From Pseudomonadota bacterium (GTDB lineage Bacteria > Pseudomonadota > Alphaproteobacteria > Caulobacterales > Caulobacteraceae): a stretch of DNA of 42,954 nt. The first letter of the stretch is position 1. Each line of letters opens with the position of its first letter. Positions 24,477 through 35,320 of the stretch are shown one piece after another. The DNA lies in the NCBI GenBank assembly GCA_963205025.1, contig CAUJHO010000043.1, positions 1-42,954 on the forward strand, read 5' to 3'. The notes beneath the pieces are model-generated. The model saw nothing but the letters and a program-made list of their open reading frames with translations, searched no databases and had not been told where the DNA came from. A program made the position numbers and the translations under genes.

Positions 24477-25502
24477 CTAGGCCGCGCCGGCCTCGGCGGC
24501 GTCGATTTGTTTGCTCAGCCCGTACCAGCCGGCCGAGAGCGCCGCGATCAGCACCAGCAGGGCCAGGAGGCTCCAGTCGGGGGCGAAGCGATTGACGGTA
24601 TAGCCGAGGGCTGAGCAGGCGGCCGTCAGGCCCCAGACACGCCAGGCCAGAGCCCCGGCCGGGCGATCCCCGGCTGTGGCCCAGCGTTGATACAGATGCT
24701 CGCGATGGGGCTCGAACAGCCGTTTGCGCGCCACAGCGCGCCGCAGCAGGGTGATGAGGACGTCCACGAGGAAGGGAGCCGCGACAAAGGCTCCCAGATA
24801 GAGGGTCGCGCGCGGACTCGGTCCGGTCGACAGCAGCACCGAGCTTCCGGCGATCAGGAAGCTGGAAAAAAGCGCGCCGCTATCGCCCTGGAAAATGCGT
24901 TTGCCTGGGTGGTTGTAGGGCAGAAAAACCAGGTTCGCGATCGAGGCGGCCAGCAGGGCGAAGGCCAGGATCGGCCGGTCCGGATTGACGAGCGCAAGGG
25001 TGAAAAGGCCGATGGACTGGACGCCTACTGCCAGGCCGTCGGACCCGTCCATGAAGTTGTAGGCGTTGATCACCACGATGATCCAGAGCGCCGTGCCGAT
25101 GGCCCCCAGGACGGGACCGACGGCCAGATCGATGCCCGGCCCGACCGGCAGGACCTCGACCCGCGCGACGAAGATCGAAAACGCCAGGGCCGCCATTATC
25201 TGGACCGCGAGCTTGGGCAGGGGCGGGATGTCGAACACATCGTCCAGGGCCCCGAGGAAGCCGACGACGCAGGCTCCCAGCAATAACCAGACCGTCAGCC
25301 CTGGCCCCGGTGGCGGCAGGACGACCGACACGAAGACCATCAGGCCGGTCATGACTCCGGCGATGACGCCCAGGCCGCCTGAGGTCGCGGTCGCCCATTG
25401 GCTGAGGCCGCGCTCGCGCGGCTGATCCATCGGCCCCACCTTGGACAGGACGACCGTGGTGACGACCGTCAGCAAGACCGTGACCAGCACTCCCCAGAGC
25501 AT
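24477..25502 (-). CDS. MraY/WecA-family glycosyl-1-phosphate transferase
   Basis: Members of this family transfer a sugar-1-phosphate from a UDP-sugar to undecaprenyl phosphate, the first step of O-antigen or capsule synthesis. The 341-residue protein is strongly hydrophobic with about ten membrane segments. It has FLGALDDVFD (the Asp pair near 87-88), NAYNFMDGSDGLA (Asp152, Asp155), FQGDSGA, and a cytoplasmic HREHLYQR loop near 268-275 like the WecA His motif. It is not MraY, whose cell-wall cluster genes are absent. It lies 8 bases downstream of the aminotransferase gene, probably in one operon. Confidence 0.88.
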   Translation of the reverse strand: MLWGVLVTVLLTVVTTVVLSKVGPMDQPRERGLSQWATATSGGLGVIAGVMTGLMVFVSVVLPPPGPGLTVWLLLGACVVGFLGALDDVFDIPPLPKLAVQIMAALAFSIFVARVEVLPVGPGIDLAVGPVLGAIGTALWIIVVINAYNFMDGSDGLAVGVQSIGLFTLALVNPDRPILAFALLAASIANLVFLPYNHPGKRIFQGDSGALFSSFLIAGSSVLLSTGPSPRATLYLGAFVAAPFLVDVLITLLRRAVARKRLFEPHREHLYQRWATAGDRPAGALAWRVWGLTAACSALGYTVNRFAPDWSLLALLVLIAALSAGWYGLSKQIDAAEAGAA

Positions 25503-25510
25503 CGCCGGTC

Positions 25511-26758
<1,248 letters not shown>

Positions 26759-26816
26759 TTACGCGGCACCGCAGCATCGCGCAATCTGACGCGGTCAATC
26801 AGTTGCGGTTTGCTCC

Positions 26817-27215
26817 ATGCTCTATTCTATCTTGTCGCTGGCCCTGATCGTTCAGCAGCCCGAGTTGCCGCCGGCGGATGAACTGCCGGCCATCACCGTC
26901 CGGGGTTCCTATATGGACTACCGGCTGCGCGTCGGGCTTTCGGGGGCCGGGGTGGCATCGGATCTGATTGTCAGCACCGATCCCGGCATGAATTGCGGCG
27001 ACGCCCGGTTTGACCGAACCCCCGGTCCCTACCGGCAATGCTGGCTGCGCGGCCGTCGCAATGCTCCGATCCTGCTGACGGCCCAGCGTCAGGGTGAATT
27101 TGGCCGCGACTGGACCGTGGACTGGACGGGTTGCGAGCCGCGCGATGCCGGGCGCAGCTGCGCCGTGGCGATCAGTGGCGAAATGTCTGTCGGGGCGACT
27201 TTCCGGGCACTGTAG
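26817..27215 (+). CDS. Hypothetical secreted protein, four cysteines
   Basis: No family is recognised. The 132-residue protein has a short hydrophobic N-terminus (MLYSILSLALIVQQPE) that looks like a signal peptide or anchor. The small remainder has four cysteines (MNCGD, RQCWL, TGCEP, RSCAV), which would suit two disulfides in the periplasm. WTVDWTGCEP and ISGEMSVGATF suggest a beta-rich fold. The ATG at 26817 lacks a strong ribosome-binding site. It diverges from aatA. Confidence 0.68.
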   Translation: MLYSILSLALIVQQPELPPADELPAITVRGSYMDYRLRVGLSGAGVASDLIVSTDPGMNCGDARFDRTPGPYRQCWLRGRRNAPILLTAQRQGEFGRDWTVDWTGCEPRDAGRSCAVAISGEMSVGATFRAL

Positions 27216-27271
27216 GCCGTTGTGGGACGTCTCCGCTTTGCTCTCGACCTGACGCGCGCTAAGTCCTGATC

Positions 27272-28021
27272 ATGCTCGCCCGGATCATCGCCTTCCTGAC
27301 GGAGATGGACGCCCGCCGGTGGCGGGCTGCGGTCGTGACCGTCCTGCTGCTGGCCGGCGTGCTGGCGATGTTCGTGGTCGGCAAGTCCAGCCTGGGGGTC
27401 GAGGCCGAGGCCCGGATGGAGCACTGGCTTCAGGGCTATGCCGGCAGTCCCTGGGCCTTTGCGGTTACGGTCCTTCTGTTTGTGGTTTCGGCCTTCCTGG
27501 GTGCGCCACAATTCATCCTGATTGCCGCCTGTGTGGTCGCCTTCGGACCGTCTCTGGGGTTCTGGTACAGCTGGGTGGCTACCATCGTCTCGGCGGGGGT
27601 CACCTATTGGCTCGGTCGCGGCCCCACGGCCCGACTGCTGGACCGGATCGGCAGCCGGACGATCGAACGCCTGAAACGGTTTGTCGGCAGAAACGCCTTC
27701 TACGCCAGCTTCGTCATCCGCAACGTCCCGTCGGCCCCGTTTATAGTGGTCAATATGGTGTTCGGGGCGACGCGGGCGAATTTCTGGGGGTTCCTGGCCG
27801 GATGCGCACTCGGGGTCCTGCCCAAGACGGCCCTGGTCGCCTTTTTCGGCGGCGCCGTCTTTTCAGCGGTCAGCGGCGATGGAGTCTGGCACTCGCTGTT
27901 GCTGGCCAGCGCGGCAGTGCTGTGGTTGCTCCTGATGCTGGCCGTCCGCGAATGGATCCGCCGCCGCCGCGCCGGTCGTGAGGTCGAGACCGGTTTGGCG
28001 GCTGAAGACCCCCCGGCTTGA
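27272..28021 (+). CDS. TVP38/TMEM64 (VTT-domain) family membrane protein
   Basis: A 249-residue membrane protein of the SNARE-associated/VTT family (related to DedA), proposed to help lipid or ion movement across membranes. Visible are an N-terminal membrane helix, FLGAPQFILIAACVVAFGP, and the family signature FYASFVIRNVPSAPFIVVNMVFGATRANFWGFLAGCALGVLPKT (Arg and Pro conserved). Hydrophobic helices and a basic tail follow. The first ATG, 27272, is used; one at 27305 with GGAG before it is an alternative. It lies between the small secreted protein and the GST gene on the same strand. Confidence 0.86.
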   Translation: MLARIIAFLTEMDARRWRAAVVTVLLLAGVLAMFVVGKSSLGVEAEARMEHWLQGYAGSPWAFAVTVLLFVVSAFLGAPQFILIAACVVAFGPSLGFWYSWVATIVSAGVTYWLGRGPTARLLDRIGSRTIERLKRFVGRNAFYASFVIRNVPSAPFIVVNMVFGATRANFWGFLAGCALGVLPKTALVAFFGGAVFSAVSGDGVWHSLLLASAAVLWLLLMLAVREWIRRRRAGREVETGLAAEDPPA

Positions 28022-28069
28022 GATCGTCGCCGGGATGCCCATCTGGGAACGAATTCAATGGAGACCTCG

Positions 28070-28678
28070 ATGAAGCTCTACTATTCCGCCGGCGCCTGTT
28101 CCCTGGCTCCGCACATCGTTCTTGAAGAAGTCGGCGCTCCCTATGAAGCCCAGGCCATGAACCTCAAGAAGGGCGAGCAGAGGACACCGGAATATCTGGC
28201 CAGCAATCCCAAGGGGGCTGTGCCGGCGCTGGAGACGGACCAGGGCGTCCTAACCGAAAATGTTGCGATCCTGAATTATCTTGCCGCGACCCATCCCGAG
28301 GCGGGTCTGGCTCCGACGGGAGACGCCTACGCCGCTGCGGCCCTGACCTCGTTCAACAGCTTTCTCGGATCTTCGGTCCATCCCAACATCGGCAAGCTCT
28401 TGTTTTATCCGATGTCGGACGAGGAGAAGATCAAGCAACGTGAGGTGACCCTGGCCAAATTGCGCCTTGTTGAAGACCACCTGTTGGTCGGGCCCTGGGC
28501 TCTCGGCGAAGGCTACAGTGTGGCCGATCCTTACCTTATGGTATTCGAGCGCTGGGCTCGTGCGGCAGGCCTTCTGGATGTTGCGGAATTCCCGCGCATG
28601 AATGCACATCTGGATGCGATTCAGGCCCGCCCGGCGGTCGAGCGTACCCTGGCGAACGAGGGCCTCTCGAAGGTGTGA
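28070..28678 (+). CDS. Glutathione S-transferase (beta-class-like)
   Basis: GSTs conjugate or reduce substrates with glutathione. This 202-residue protein has the thioredoxin-like N-terminal domain (MKLYYSAGACSLAPHIVLEE) with Cys10-Ser11, as in bacterial beta-class enzymes. It also has the cis-Pro region AVPALE, and the helical C-terminal domain with His104 close to the beta-class active-site His and SVADPYLMVFERWA. The start is set at ATG 28070, with GGAGA 6 bases upstream; an upstream ATG at 28058 would add only METS. It ends about 190 bases before mreB. Confidence 0.9.
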   Translation: MKLYYSAGACSLAPHIVLEEVGAPYEAQAMNLKKGEQRTPEYLASNPKGAVPALETDQGVLTENVAILNYLAATHPEAGLAPTGDAYAAAALTSFNSFLGSSVHPNIGKLLFYPMSDEEKIKQREVTLAKLRLVEDHLLVGPWALGEGYSVADPYLMVFERWARAAGLLDVAEFPRMNAHLDAIQARPAVERTLANEGLSKV

Positions 28679-29914
<1,236 letters not shown>

Positions 29915-29961
29915 GGGACTCATGTTAGGCCGGAAGGCTCAAACCGGTCGGGAGTAGCCCG

Positions 29962-31065
29962 GTGTCGCTTCGCGAGTCGCCGTTCGAAAATCTGAGGGTG
30001 CCGCTCGGCTGGTCGGCGGGGGGAGCCCTGCTGATCGCCGTTGCCCTGGCGGCATTCCTTCTGCTGAGCGATCGCAGCGAGGCCGATGAGGCCGGACACG
30101 AGCCGATCCGCCAGACTTTCGAATCCGGGGCCGCGCCGGTCGGGGGCATCTTTGCCGCACCTGTCCGTTGGCTGGGCCAGGTCAGCGATCATGTCGACGA
30201 CTACTTTTTTGCCGTCAGCGAGAACCGTCGCCTGCGTGAGGAACTGGCTGATCTGCAGGCCGAGCGCGACGCTGTCGTGGCCCTGCGTAATCTGAACAGC
30301 CAGTACGAAGCTCTCCTGGGTCTTCGGGTCGAACCCGATGTGCCGCTCGTGGCCGCGCGTTCGGTGTCCGAGGCGCGCGGCCCCTTCCGTCGCGCGCGCC
30401 TGATCGATGTGGGCCGGGATCGCGGCGTCGAGATCGGAAATCCGGTGATCAATGAGCACGGACTGGTCGGGCGGATCACCGGGGTGTCCACCGGCGTAAG
30501 CCGGGTCTTGTTGGTGACCGACGTCACCAGCCAGGTGCCGATCCTGATCGACCGGACCGACGCGCGCGCGATCATGCGTGGCGACGGCTCCGGAAATCCG
30601 CGGCTGGAGTTTGTTCGCGGCGATGATGCGCTGGAGGTCGGCGACCGGGTCCTGTCTTCCGGGGACGGCGGCCTGATGCCGCGCGGTCTGCCGATCGGCG
30701 TGGTCGCTCGCGGCATCGACGGCACCTGGCGGGTCAAGTTGTTCTCGGACCGCGGTTCCATCGATTTCGTTCGGGTGATGCTGTTCGACGATTTCAGCCA
30801 GCTGGCCGATGGTTCGGCCCTGGAGGCACCGCCCCTGGCCGGCCTGAACACCGCGCCGCCGCCGTCGCCGGAGGTGGTGGCCCGCATCGATGATGCCCAG
30901 GGTCGGCGCCGGGCTGAGGCGGATCGTCAGGCCCAGGCCGAACGTGAGGCGCGCGATCGCGCCGCTGCCGACGCACGGGCTCGCGAGGTCGCTGCACGCG
31001 AGGCCGCAGCGCGTCAGGCTCAGACCCAAGCCCCGCCGCCTGCACCTGACTGGGGCGCTGAATGA
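29962..31065 (+). CDS. mreC: Rod shape-determining protein MreC
   Basis: MreC is a bitopic periplasmic scaffold that activates PBP2-RodA. The 367-residue protein has one membrane helix (about 17-37), a coiled coil (ENRRLREELADLQAERDAV near 90), and the beta-rich MreC domain (ARSVSEARGPFRRARLIDVG and INEHGLVGRITGVS). The tail from about residue 305 is long, with Ala/Arg/Glu repeats, ending in Pro-rich sequence. The start is GTG 29962 with GGAG 8 bases before it. The mreD ATG overlaps its stop by 4 bases. Confidence 0.94.
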   Translation: MSLRESPFENLRVPLGWSAGGALLIAVALAAFLLLSDRSEADEAGHEPIRQTFESGAAPVGGIFAAPVRWLGQVSDHVDDYFFAVSENRRLREELADLQAERDAVVALRNLNSQYEALLGLRVEPDVPLVAARSVSEARGPFRRARLIDVGRDRGVEIGNPVINEHGLVGRITGVSTGVSRVLLVTDVTSQVPILIDRTDARAIMRGDGSGNPRLEFVRGDDALEVGDRVLSSGDGGLMPRGLPIGVVARGIDGTWRVKLFSDRGSIDFVRVMLFDDFSQLADGSALEAPPLAGLNTAPPPSPEVVARIDDAQGRRRAEADRQAQAEREARDRAAADARAREVAAREAAARQAQTQAPPPAPDWGAE

Positions 31066-31598
31066 GGCGCGTCGTGCCCGCGCGGCGGGCTGCGGCCGTC
31101 AAGGTGGTCGGCCCGGTCCAGTGGATTCTATTGCCGGCCCTGGCTGTCCTGGCCGTGACCCTGCTTCTGGCAACACCGATCAAAGTCTTTGGGCTGACGT
31201 TGCCGGAGCCTGTCACCCCGCTCATCCTGGCCTTCGCCTGGCCGCTGATCCGACCGTCCGTGCTGGCTCCGTTGGCCCTGCTCGCGGTGGGGCTGGTCGT
31301 TGATCTGTTCTGGGGCAATCGGCTGGGATTGTGGCCGCTGGGCCTGCTGGTGGCCTATGGCGTCGTGCTGGTCTCGCGCTCCTATATCTCGGGGCAGGAT
31401 ACGCGGCTCCTGTTCGCCTGGTATTCCGGGGTCACCGCCGTGGCTTTCTTCGTCGGCTATCTGGTGACGACGATGACGGCCCATCAACCGCCCAGCCTGA
31501 TCGCGCTCTTCTTCCAGTATCTGCCGACGGTGCTGATCTTCCCGGCCGCCAATTGGCTGATCGACCGGTTCGATGACGGGGACCTCAAGTTCCGATGA
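31062..31598 (+). CDS. mreD: Rod shape-determining protein MreD
   Basis: MreD is a small integral membrane partner of MreC in the elongasome. At 178 residues with about five membrane segments (for example VQWILLPALAVLAVTLLLA and the segment ending VGLVVDLFWGNRLGLWPLG) it fits the family, which is poorly conserved in sequence. DLFWGNRLG is the usual recognisable stretch. ATGA overlaps exist at both ends, with mreC and mrdA, indicating tight translational coupling. Confidence 0.9.
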   Translation: MRRVVPARRAAAVKVVGPVQWILLPALAVLAVTLLLATPIKVFGLTLPEPVTPLILAFAWPLIRPSVLAPLALLAVGLVVDLFWGNRLGLWPLGLLVAYGVVLVSRSYISGQDTRLLFAWYSGVTAVAFFVGYLVTTMTAHQPPSLIALFFQYLPTVLIFPAANWLIDRFDDGDLKFR

Positions 31599-33529
31599 GC
31601 GAACGGTCGCCGATCCAGTTCAGCGAGGTCAATGAACGCCAGGGATCCTTCCTGCGGCGTACCTTCCTGCTCGGGGGGGTGGCCATTGCAGGCCTGGGCG
31701 TCTTGGGTGCGCGTCTGGCGCATCTGCAGTTGATCGACCAGCGCCGCTATGCCCTGGCGGCCGTCGCCAACCGGTTCAATGACCGCCTGCAGGTCGCGCC
31801 GCGCGGCCTGATCGTGGATCGTCACGGGGTGATGCTGGCGGGTAACCGGCCCAGCTTTTCGGTTTCGGTCGTGCGCGACGTCACCCAGGATCTGGACGCG
31901 ACGCTGGACCTCATCGCGCGGCTCCTGCCCGATACCGCCGAGCGCCGTCGCCGCATCATTCGCGACGTCAATGCCGCGCCCCTGTTCGTGCCGGTGCCGG
32001 TCAAGACCGACCTGACCTGGGAAGAGTTCGCGCGCGTCAGCCTGTTCGTGAACGAGTTGCCGGGCGTCCTGGCGACCATGGACGAGATCCGGTTCTACCC
32101 CTTCGGTGGCAGCTTCGCCCACGCCGTCGGCTATGTCGCCAAGGTCAATGCCAACGATGTCGAGGCCGTCCGCGAAGGGGGCGAGGAACCGCCAGCGATC
32201 TATTATCACCCCGGCTTCAGGATCGGACGTGTCGGCATAGAGAAGTCGCTCGACAACGATCTGCGCGGGCACCCCGGCTATCAGCGCGTCGAGGTCGATG
32301 CGGAGGGCCGCGTCCGGGGGGAGGACGCGGAAGGATCTCAGGCAGCGGTTCCCGGCCAGAAGGTCATGTTGACGCTGGATGCTGACGCGCAAAACCGGGC
32401 CCTGGAGGTGTTTGAAGAAGAATCCGGGGCCGCCGTCGCTATGGATTGTCGTACCGGCGACATCCTTGTGCTGGCTTCGGCGCCTTCATTCGATCCGAAC
32501 CTGTTCGTTTCGGGTGTGCCGAGTGCGATCTACAATGCATGGCGTGACTATGAGCGCACGCCCATGCTCGACAAGGCGGTCAGCGGAACCTATGCGCCCG
32601 GATCGACCTTCAAACCCGTTACCGGAATGGCCGCCATGCAGCGCGGCGCGAGCCCGGACCGCGTCATCGTCTGTAACGGCAGCTTCTATCTGGGGCGGCG
32701 CTTCGGCTGCACCGGGCGTCATGGTCCTCAGGACATGAAGAACGCCATCAAAAACTCGTGCAATGTCTATTTCTATACGCTGGCCGCCGAGATCGGTCCG
32801 GACGCGATCGCTGAGGTGGCCCGGAACATGGGCTTCGGCCAGGAATATGACATCGGAATTGGCAGCCAGAACGAGGGCCTGGTTCCGGATCGGGCCTGGA
32901 AGCGCGAGAATTTCACCGGAGAGAACCAGAGATGGTTCACCGGCGAATCGCCTAGCTATGGAATTGGTCAGGGGTATCTCGCGGTCAACGCCCTGCAATT
33001 GGCCGTCTATGCATCGCGGATCGCGAATGGCCGCAAGCGCGTCATGCCGCGCCTGATCAAGTCAGTCGGAGGAGTCGAGCGTCCATCACCGGCTTTTGAG
33101 GATCTCGGCTACGGCTTTGACAAGATGCGCGTCCTTCAGGAAGGCATGGAGATGGTGACCGACACCGGCGGTACCGGGTTCCGCAACAGTCAGTTGGGAC
33201 TGGGTGGGATGCGCATGGCCGGCAAGACCGGCACGGCCCAGGTGATCAACTATGACCGCGGCGGGCGGGGCAGGGGGGGCGACTGGGCCAGTCGCGACCA
33301 CAACCTCTTCATCGCCTATGGCCCGATCGATGATCCGCGCTACGCCCTCTCCATCGTCGTGCAGCACGGTGGCAGTTTCGGTGGCACCATCGCGGCACCC
33401 AAGGCGCGCGAAATTATGCGGACGCTCATCCTCAAAGATCCGGAATTGCTGGCGCGTGTGAATTCGCCGCCGACACCCGAGCCATTGCCGGGTGCTCCCC
33501 CCTCGGCCGGCACCGAGGTTCCGCAATGA
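31595..33529 (+). CDS. mrdA: Penicillin-binding protein 2 (peptidoglycan transpeptidase)
   Basis: PBP2 cross-links new peptidoglycan during side-wall growth, paired with RodA. The 644-residue class B PBP has one N-terminal membrane anchor (about 24-40), the pedestal/dimerisation domain (RGLIVDRHG), and the transpeptidase domain. The active-site Ser337 sits in STFK (337-340), SCN is at 388-390 and KTG at 544-546. The tail is Pro-rich. The ATG overlaps the mreD stop, and its own stop overlaps the rodA start, each by 4 bases. Confidence 0.97.
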   Translation: MSERSPIQFSEVNERQGSFLRRTFLLGGVAIAGLGVLGARLAHLQLIDQRRYALAAVANRFNDRLQVAPRGLIVDRHGVMLAGNRPSFSVSVVRDVTQDLDATLDLIARLLPDTAERRRRIIRDVNAAPLFVPVPVKTDLTWEEFARVSLFVNELPGVLATMDEIRFYPFGGSFAHAVGYVAKVNANDVEAVREGGEEPPAIYYHPGFRIGRVGIEKSLDNDLRGHPGYQRVEVDAEGRVRGEDAEGSQAAVPGQKVMLTLDADAQNRALEVFEEESGAAVAMDCRTGDILVLASAPSFDPNLFVSGVPSAIYNAWRDYERTPMLDKAVSGTYAPGSTFKPVTGMAAMQRGASPDRVIVCNGSFYLGRRFGCTGRHGPQDMKNAIKNSCNVYFYTLAAEIGPDAIAEVARNMGFGQEYDIGIGSQNEGLVPDRAWKRENFTGENQRWFTGESPSYGIGQGYLAVNALQLAVYASRIANGRKRVMPRLIKSVGGVERPSPAFEDLGYGFDKMRVLQEGMEMVTDTGGTGFRNSQLGLGGMRMAGKTGTAQVINYDRGGRGRGGDWASRDHNLFIAYGPIDDPRYALSIVVQHGGSFGGTIAAPKAREIMRTLILKDPELLARVNSPPTPEPLPGAPPSAGTEVPQ

Positions 33530-34677
33530 CCGCCTCCGCCATCAGCCGCCCCGGTGAACGGGATCGTCTTCCCGTAAAACTCGGCCAGATCGACTGGCGC
33601 CTGGCGGGCCTGATCGCGCTGATCGGCGGGGCCGGGGCGATGATGCTCTATTCGGTGGCCGGCGAGAGCTGGGTGCCCTGGGCCGGAAATCACCTGATCC
33701 GTTTCAGCGCGGTCTTTCTGGTCATGCTGGGGCTGGCGCTGGTTGATGTGCGTTGGTGGTATGCGGCGGCCTATCCGCTCTATGCCGTCGGGCTGTTGCT
33801 GCTGGTGGCGGTTGAACTGGTCGGCGAAACCCGCATGGGGGCGACGCGCTGGCTTGATCTCGGTTTCACCAGCCTGCAGCCGTCGGAAATCATGAAGCTC
33901 GGCATCGTCCTGGCCCTGGCGCGATGGTATCACGGAGCCTCGGCTCAGGAAGCCAAGTGGCACTGGAAGCTCATAATTCCAGCCATGATGATCGCCGTGC
34001 CGGTGGTTCTGGTCGCGCACCAGCCGGACCTGGGCACCAGCCTGCTGATCCTGTTCACCGGTGTGGCGATCATGTTCGCTGCCGGCCTCAGCTGGCGCGT
34101 CGTGCTGACAGGCATCGCCGGGGTCCTGGTGATCGCGCCCCTGATGTACTTTTTTGTTCTGCATGATTATCAGCGCGCTCGCGTCGATGTGCTGCTCAAT
34201 CCAGAGGCTGACCCGTCGGGGGCCGGCTATCATATCGCCCAGGCCAAGATCGCCATCGGCTCGGGCGGCCTGCTCGGCAAGGGCTATGGCCTGGGAAGCC
34301 AGAGCCAGCTGAACTTCCTGCCGGAGAAGCACACCGACTTCATCTTTCCGACCCTGGCCGAGGAGTTCGGCTTTCTCGGTGCCTTTTTCATCCTGGCGAT
34401 CTATGGGGCGATCATCGCCATCTCGCTCAGGATCGCGAGCCTCAGCCACAACCATTTCGGACGCCTGGCGGCGGCGGGGGTGACGGCGACCTTTGCCCTC
34501 TACGTCCTGATCAACGGGGCCATGGTCATGGGTCTGGCTCCCGTGGTCGGCGTGCCCATGCCGTTGTTGTCCTACGGCGGTACAGTCATGCTGACGGTGA
34601 TGATCGGCTTTGGTCTAATCCAGAGCGTGCGCGTTCACCGCTATCTCGAACTGCCCAAGAGCCGGGGCGTTATCTAG
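33526..34677 (+). CDS. rodA: Peptidoglycan glycosyltransferase RodA
   Basis: RodA is the SEDS-family glycosyltransferase that polymerises lipid II for elongation. The 383-residue protein has about ten membrane segments and SEDS landmarks: LGATRWLDLG-like MGATRWLDLGFTSLQPSEIMKLG, HQPDLGTSLLI with the catalytic-loop Asp, LPEKHTDFIFPTLAEEFGFLG, and the C-terminal PLLSYGGTVM. It overlaps mrdA by 4 bases. The next gene starts 3 bases after its TAG. Confidence 0.97.
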   Translation: MTASAISRPGERDRLPVKLGQIDWRLAGLIALIGGAGAMMLYSVAGESWVPWAGNHLIRFSAVFLVMLGLALVDVRWWYAAAYPLYAVGLLLLVAVELVGETRMGATRWLDLGFTSLQPSEIMKLGIVLALARWYHGASAQEAKWHWKLIIPAMMIAVPVVLVAHQPDLGTSLLILFTGVAIMFAAGLSWRVVLTGIAGVLVIAPLMYFFVLHDYQRARVDVLLNPEADPSGAGYHIAQAKIAIGSGGLLGKGYGLGSQSQLNFLPEKHTDFIFPTLAEEFGFLGAFFILAIYGAIIAISLRIASLSHNHFGRLAAAGVTATFALYVLINGAMVMGLAPVVGVPMPLLSYGGTVMLTVMIGFGLIQSVRVHRYLELPKSRGVI

Positions 34678-34680
34678 ACC

Positions 34681-35220
34681 ATGACCGATACTCACAAGCC
34701 AACGTCCGGCCTGCTGGCCGGGGCCCCCAACGACATGATCGATGCCCCGTCGGCTGCCGCCGCGACGGTTGATCCGTCCGCCACCGGGCCAGACGCCGAA
34801 TGTCCCCAGCCGATCACGGCCTGGACGACCCACGAGGACTCGTCGGGCCTGGCCGAAGGCCTGCGGATGCGCGAGAATCCGGCGGAATGGGCCTTTGTGC
34901 GCCTGTCGCGCCTGATTCAGGACTTCGAGAAACAGCTGGACGAGAACAGCGAGGTCGGGGCGACGATCGCCAGCGGCCCGGGCGATGCCGCCTTCACGAT
35001 CCGTGACCTCGGCTTCTGGGGGCCGGACTTTATCCTGTTCATGGGCGTCAACGGGGTGGGTCGGCCGATCCGGCTGGTGCAGCACTACACCCAGGTCAAT
35101 GTCCTGCTCAGCGCCATGCCCAAGGAAAAGCCGCAGGAGCCGCCGCGCCGGATCGGTTTCGCCCTGCAGGAGCGGGTCGAGAAGACCCAGGCTGACCGCG
35201 GCCCCGAAACCTCGGACTAG
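34681..35220 (+). CDS. DUF6173-like protein at the end of the mre operon
   Basis: A 179-residue soluble protein of unknown function. The first 60 residues are low in complexity (Ala, Thr, Pro). The conserved-looking part begins near 65 (PAEWAFVRLSRLIQDFEKQLDENSEVGA) and includes GFWGPDFILFMGVNG and IRLVQHYTQVNVLLSAMPKE. It resembles what I recall of DUF6173 proteins; this needs a profile search. There is no signal peptide or membrane helix, so it is expected in the cytoplasm. It begins 3 bases after rodA and is very probably part of the same transcript. Confidence 0.75.
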   Translation: MTDTHKPTSGLLAGAPNDMIDAPSAAAATVDPSATGPDAECPQPITAWTTHEDSSGLAEGLRMRENPAEWAFVRLSRLIQDFEKQLDENSEVGATIASGPGDAAFTIRDLGFWGPDFILFMGVNGVGRPIRLVQHYTQVNVLLSAMPKEKPQEPPRRIGFALQERVEKTQADRGPETSD

Positions 35221-35229
35221 ATGCGGGCG

Positions 35230-35250
35230 TGTTCCCGATCGGAGGGAACA
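35230..35250 (+). terminator. Hairpin between convergent DUF6173-like and pip genes
   Basis: TGTTCCC (35230-35236) and GGGAACA (35244-35250) form a perfect 7-bp stem with a 7-base loop, 10 bases after the stop. There is no T run on either strand, so termination is uncertain. It is the only clear structure in the 100-base convergent gap that ends the mre operon. Confidence 0.4.
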
Positions 35251-35320
35251 GGCTGTCAGATCAAACGCGGCCCTGAAACCGAGGGCAGGGCCCAGATCGA
35301 GTGGGTCTGACGAGCCCGCG

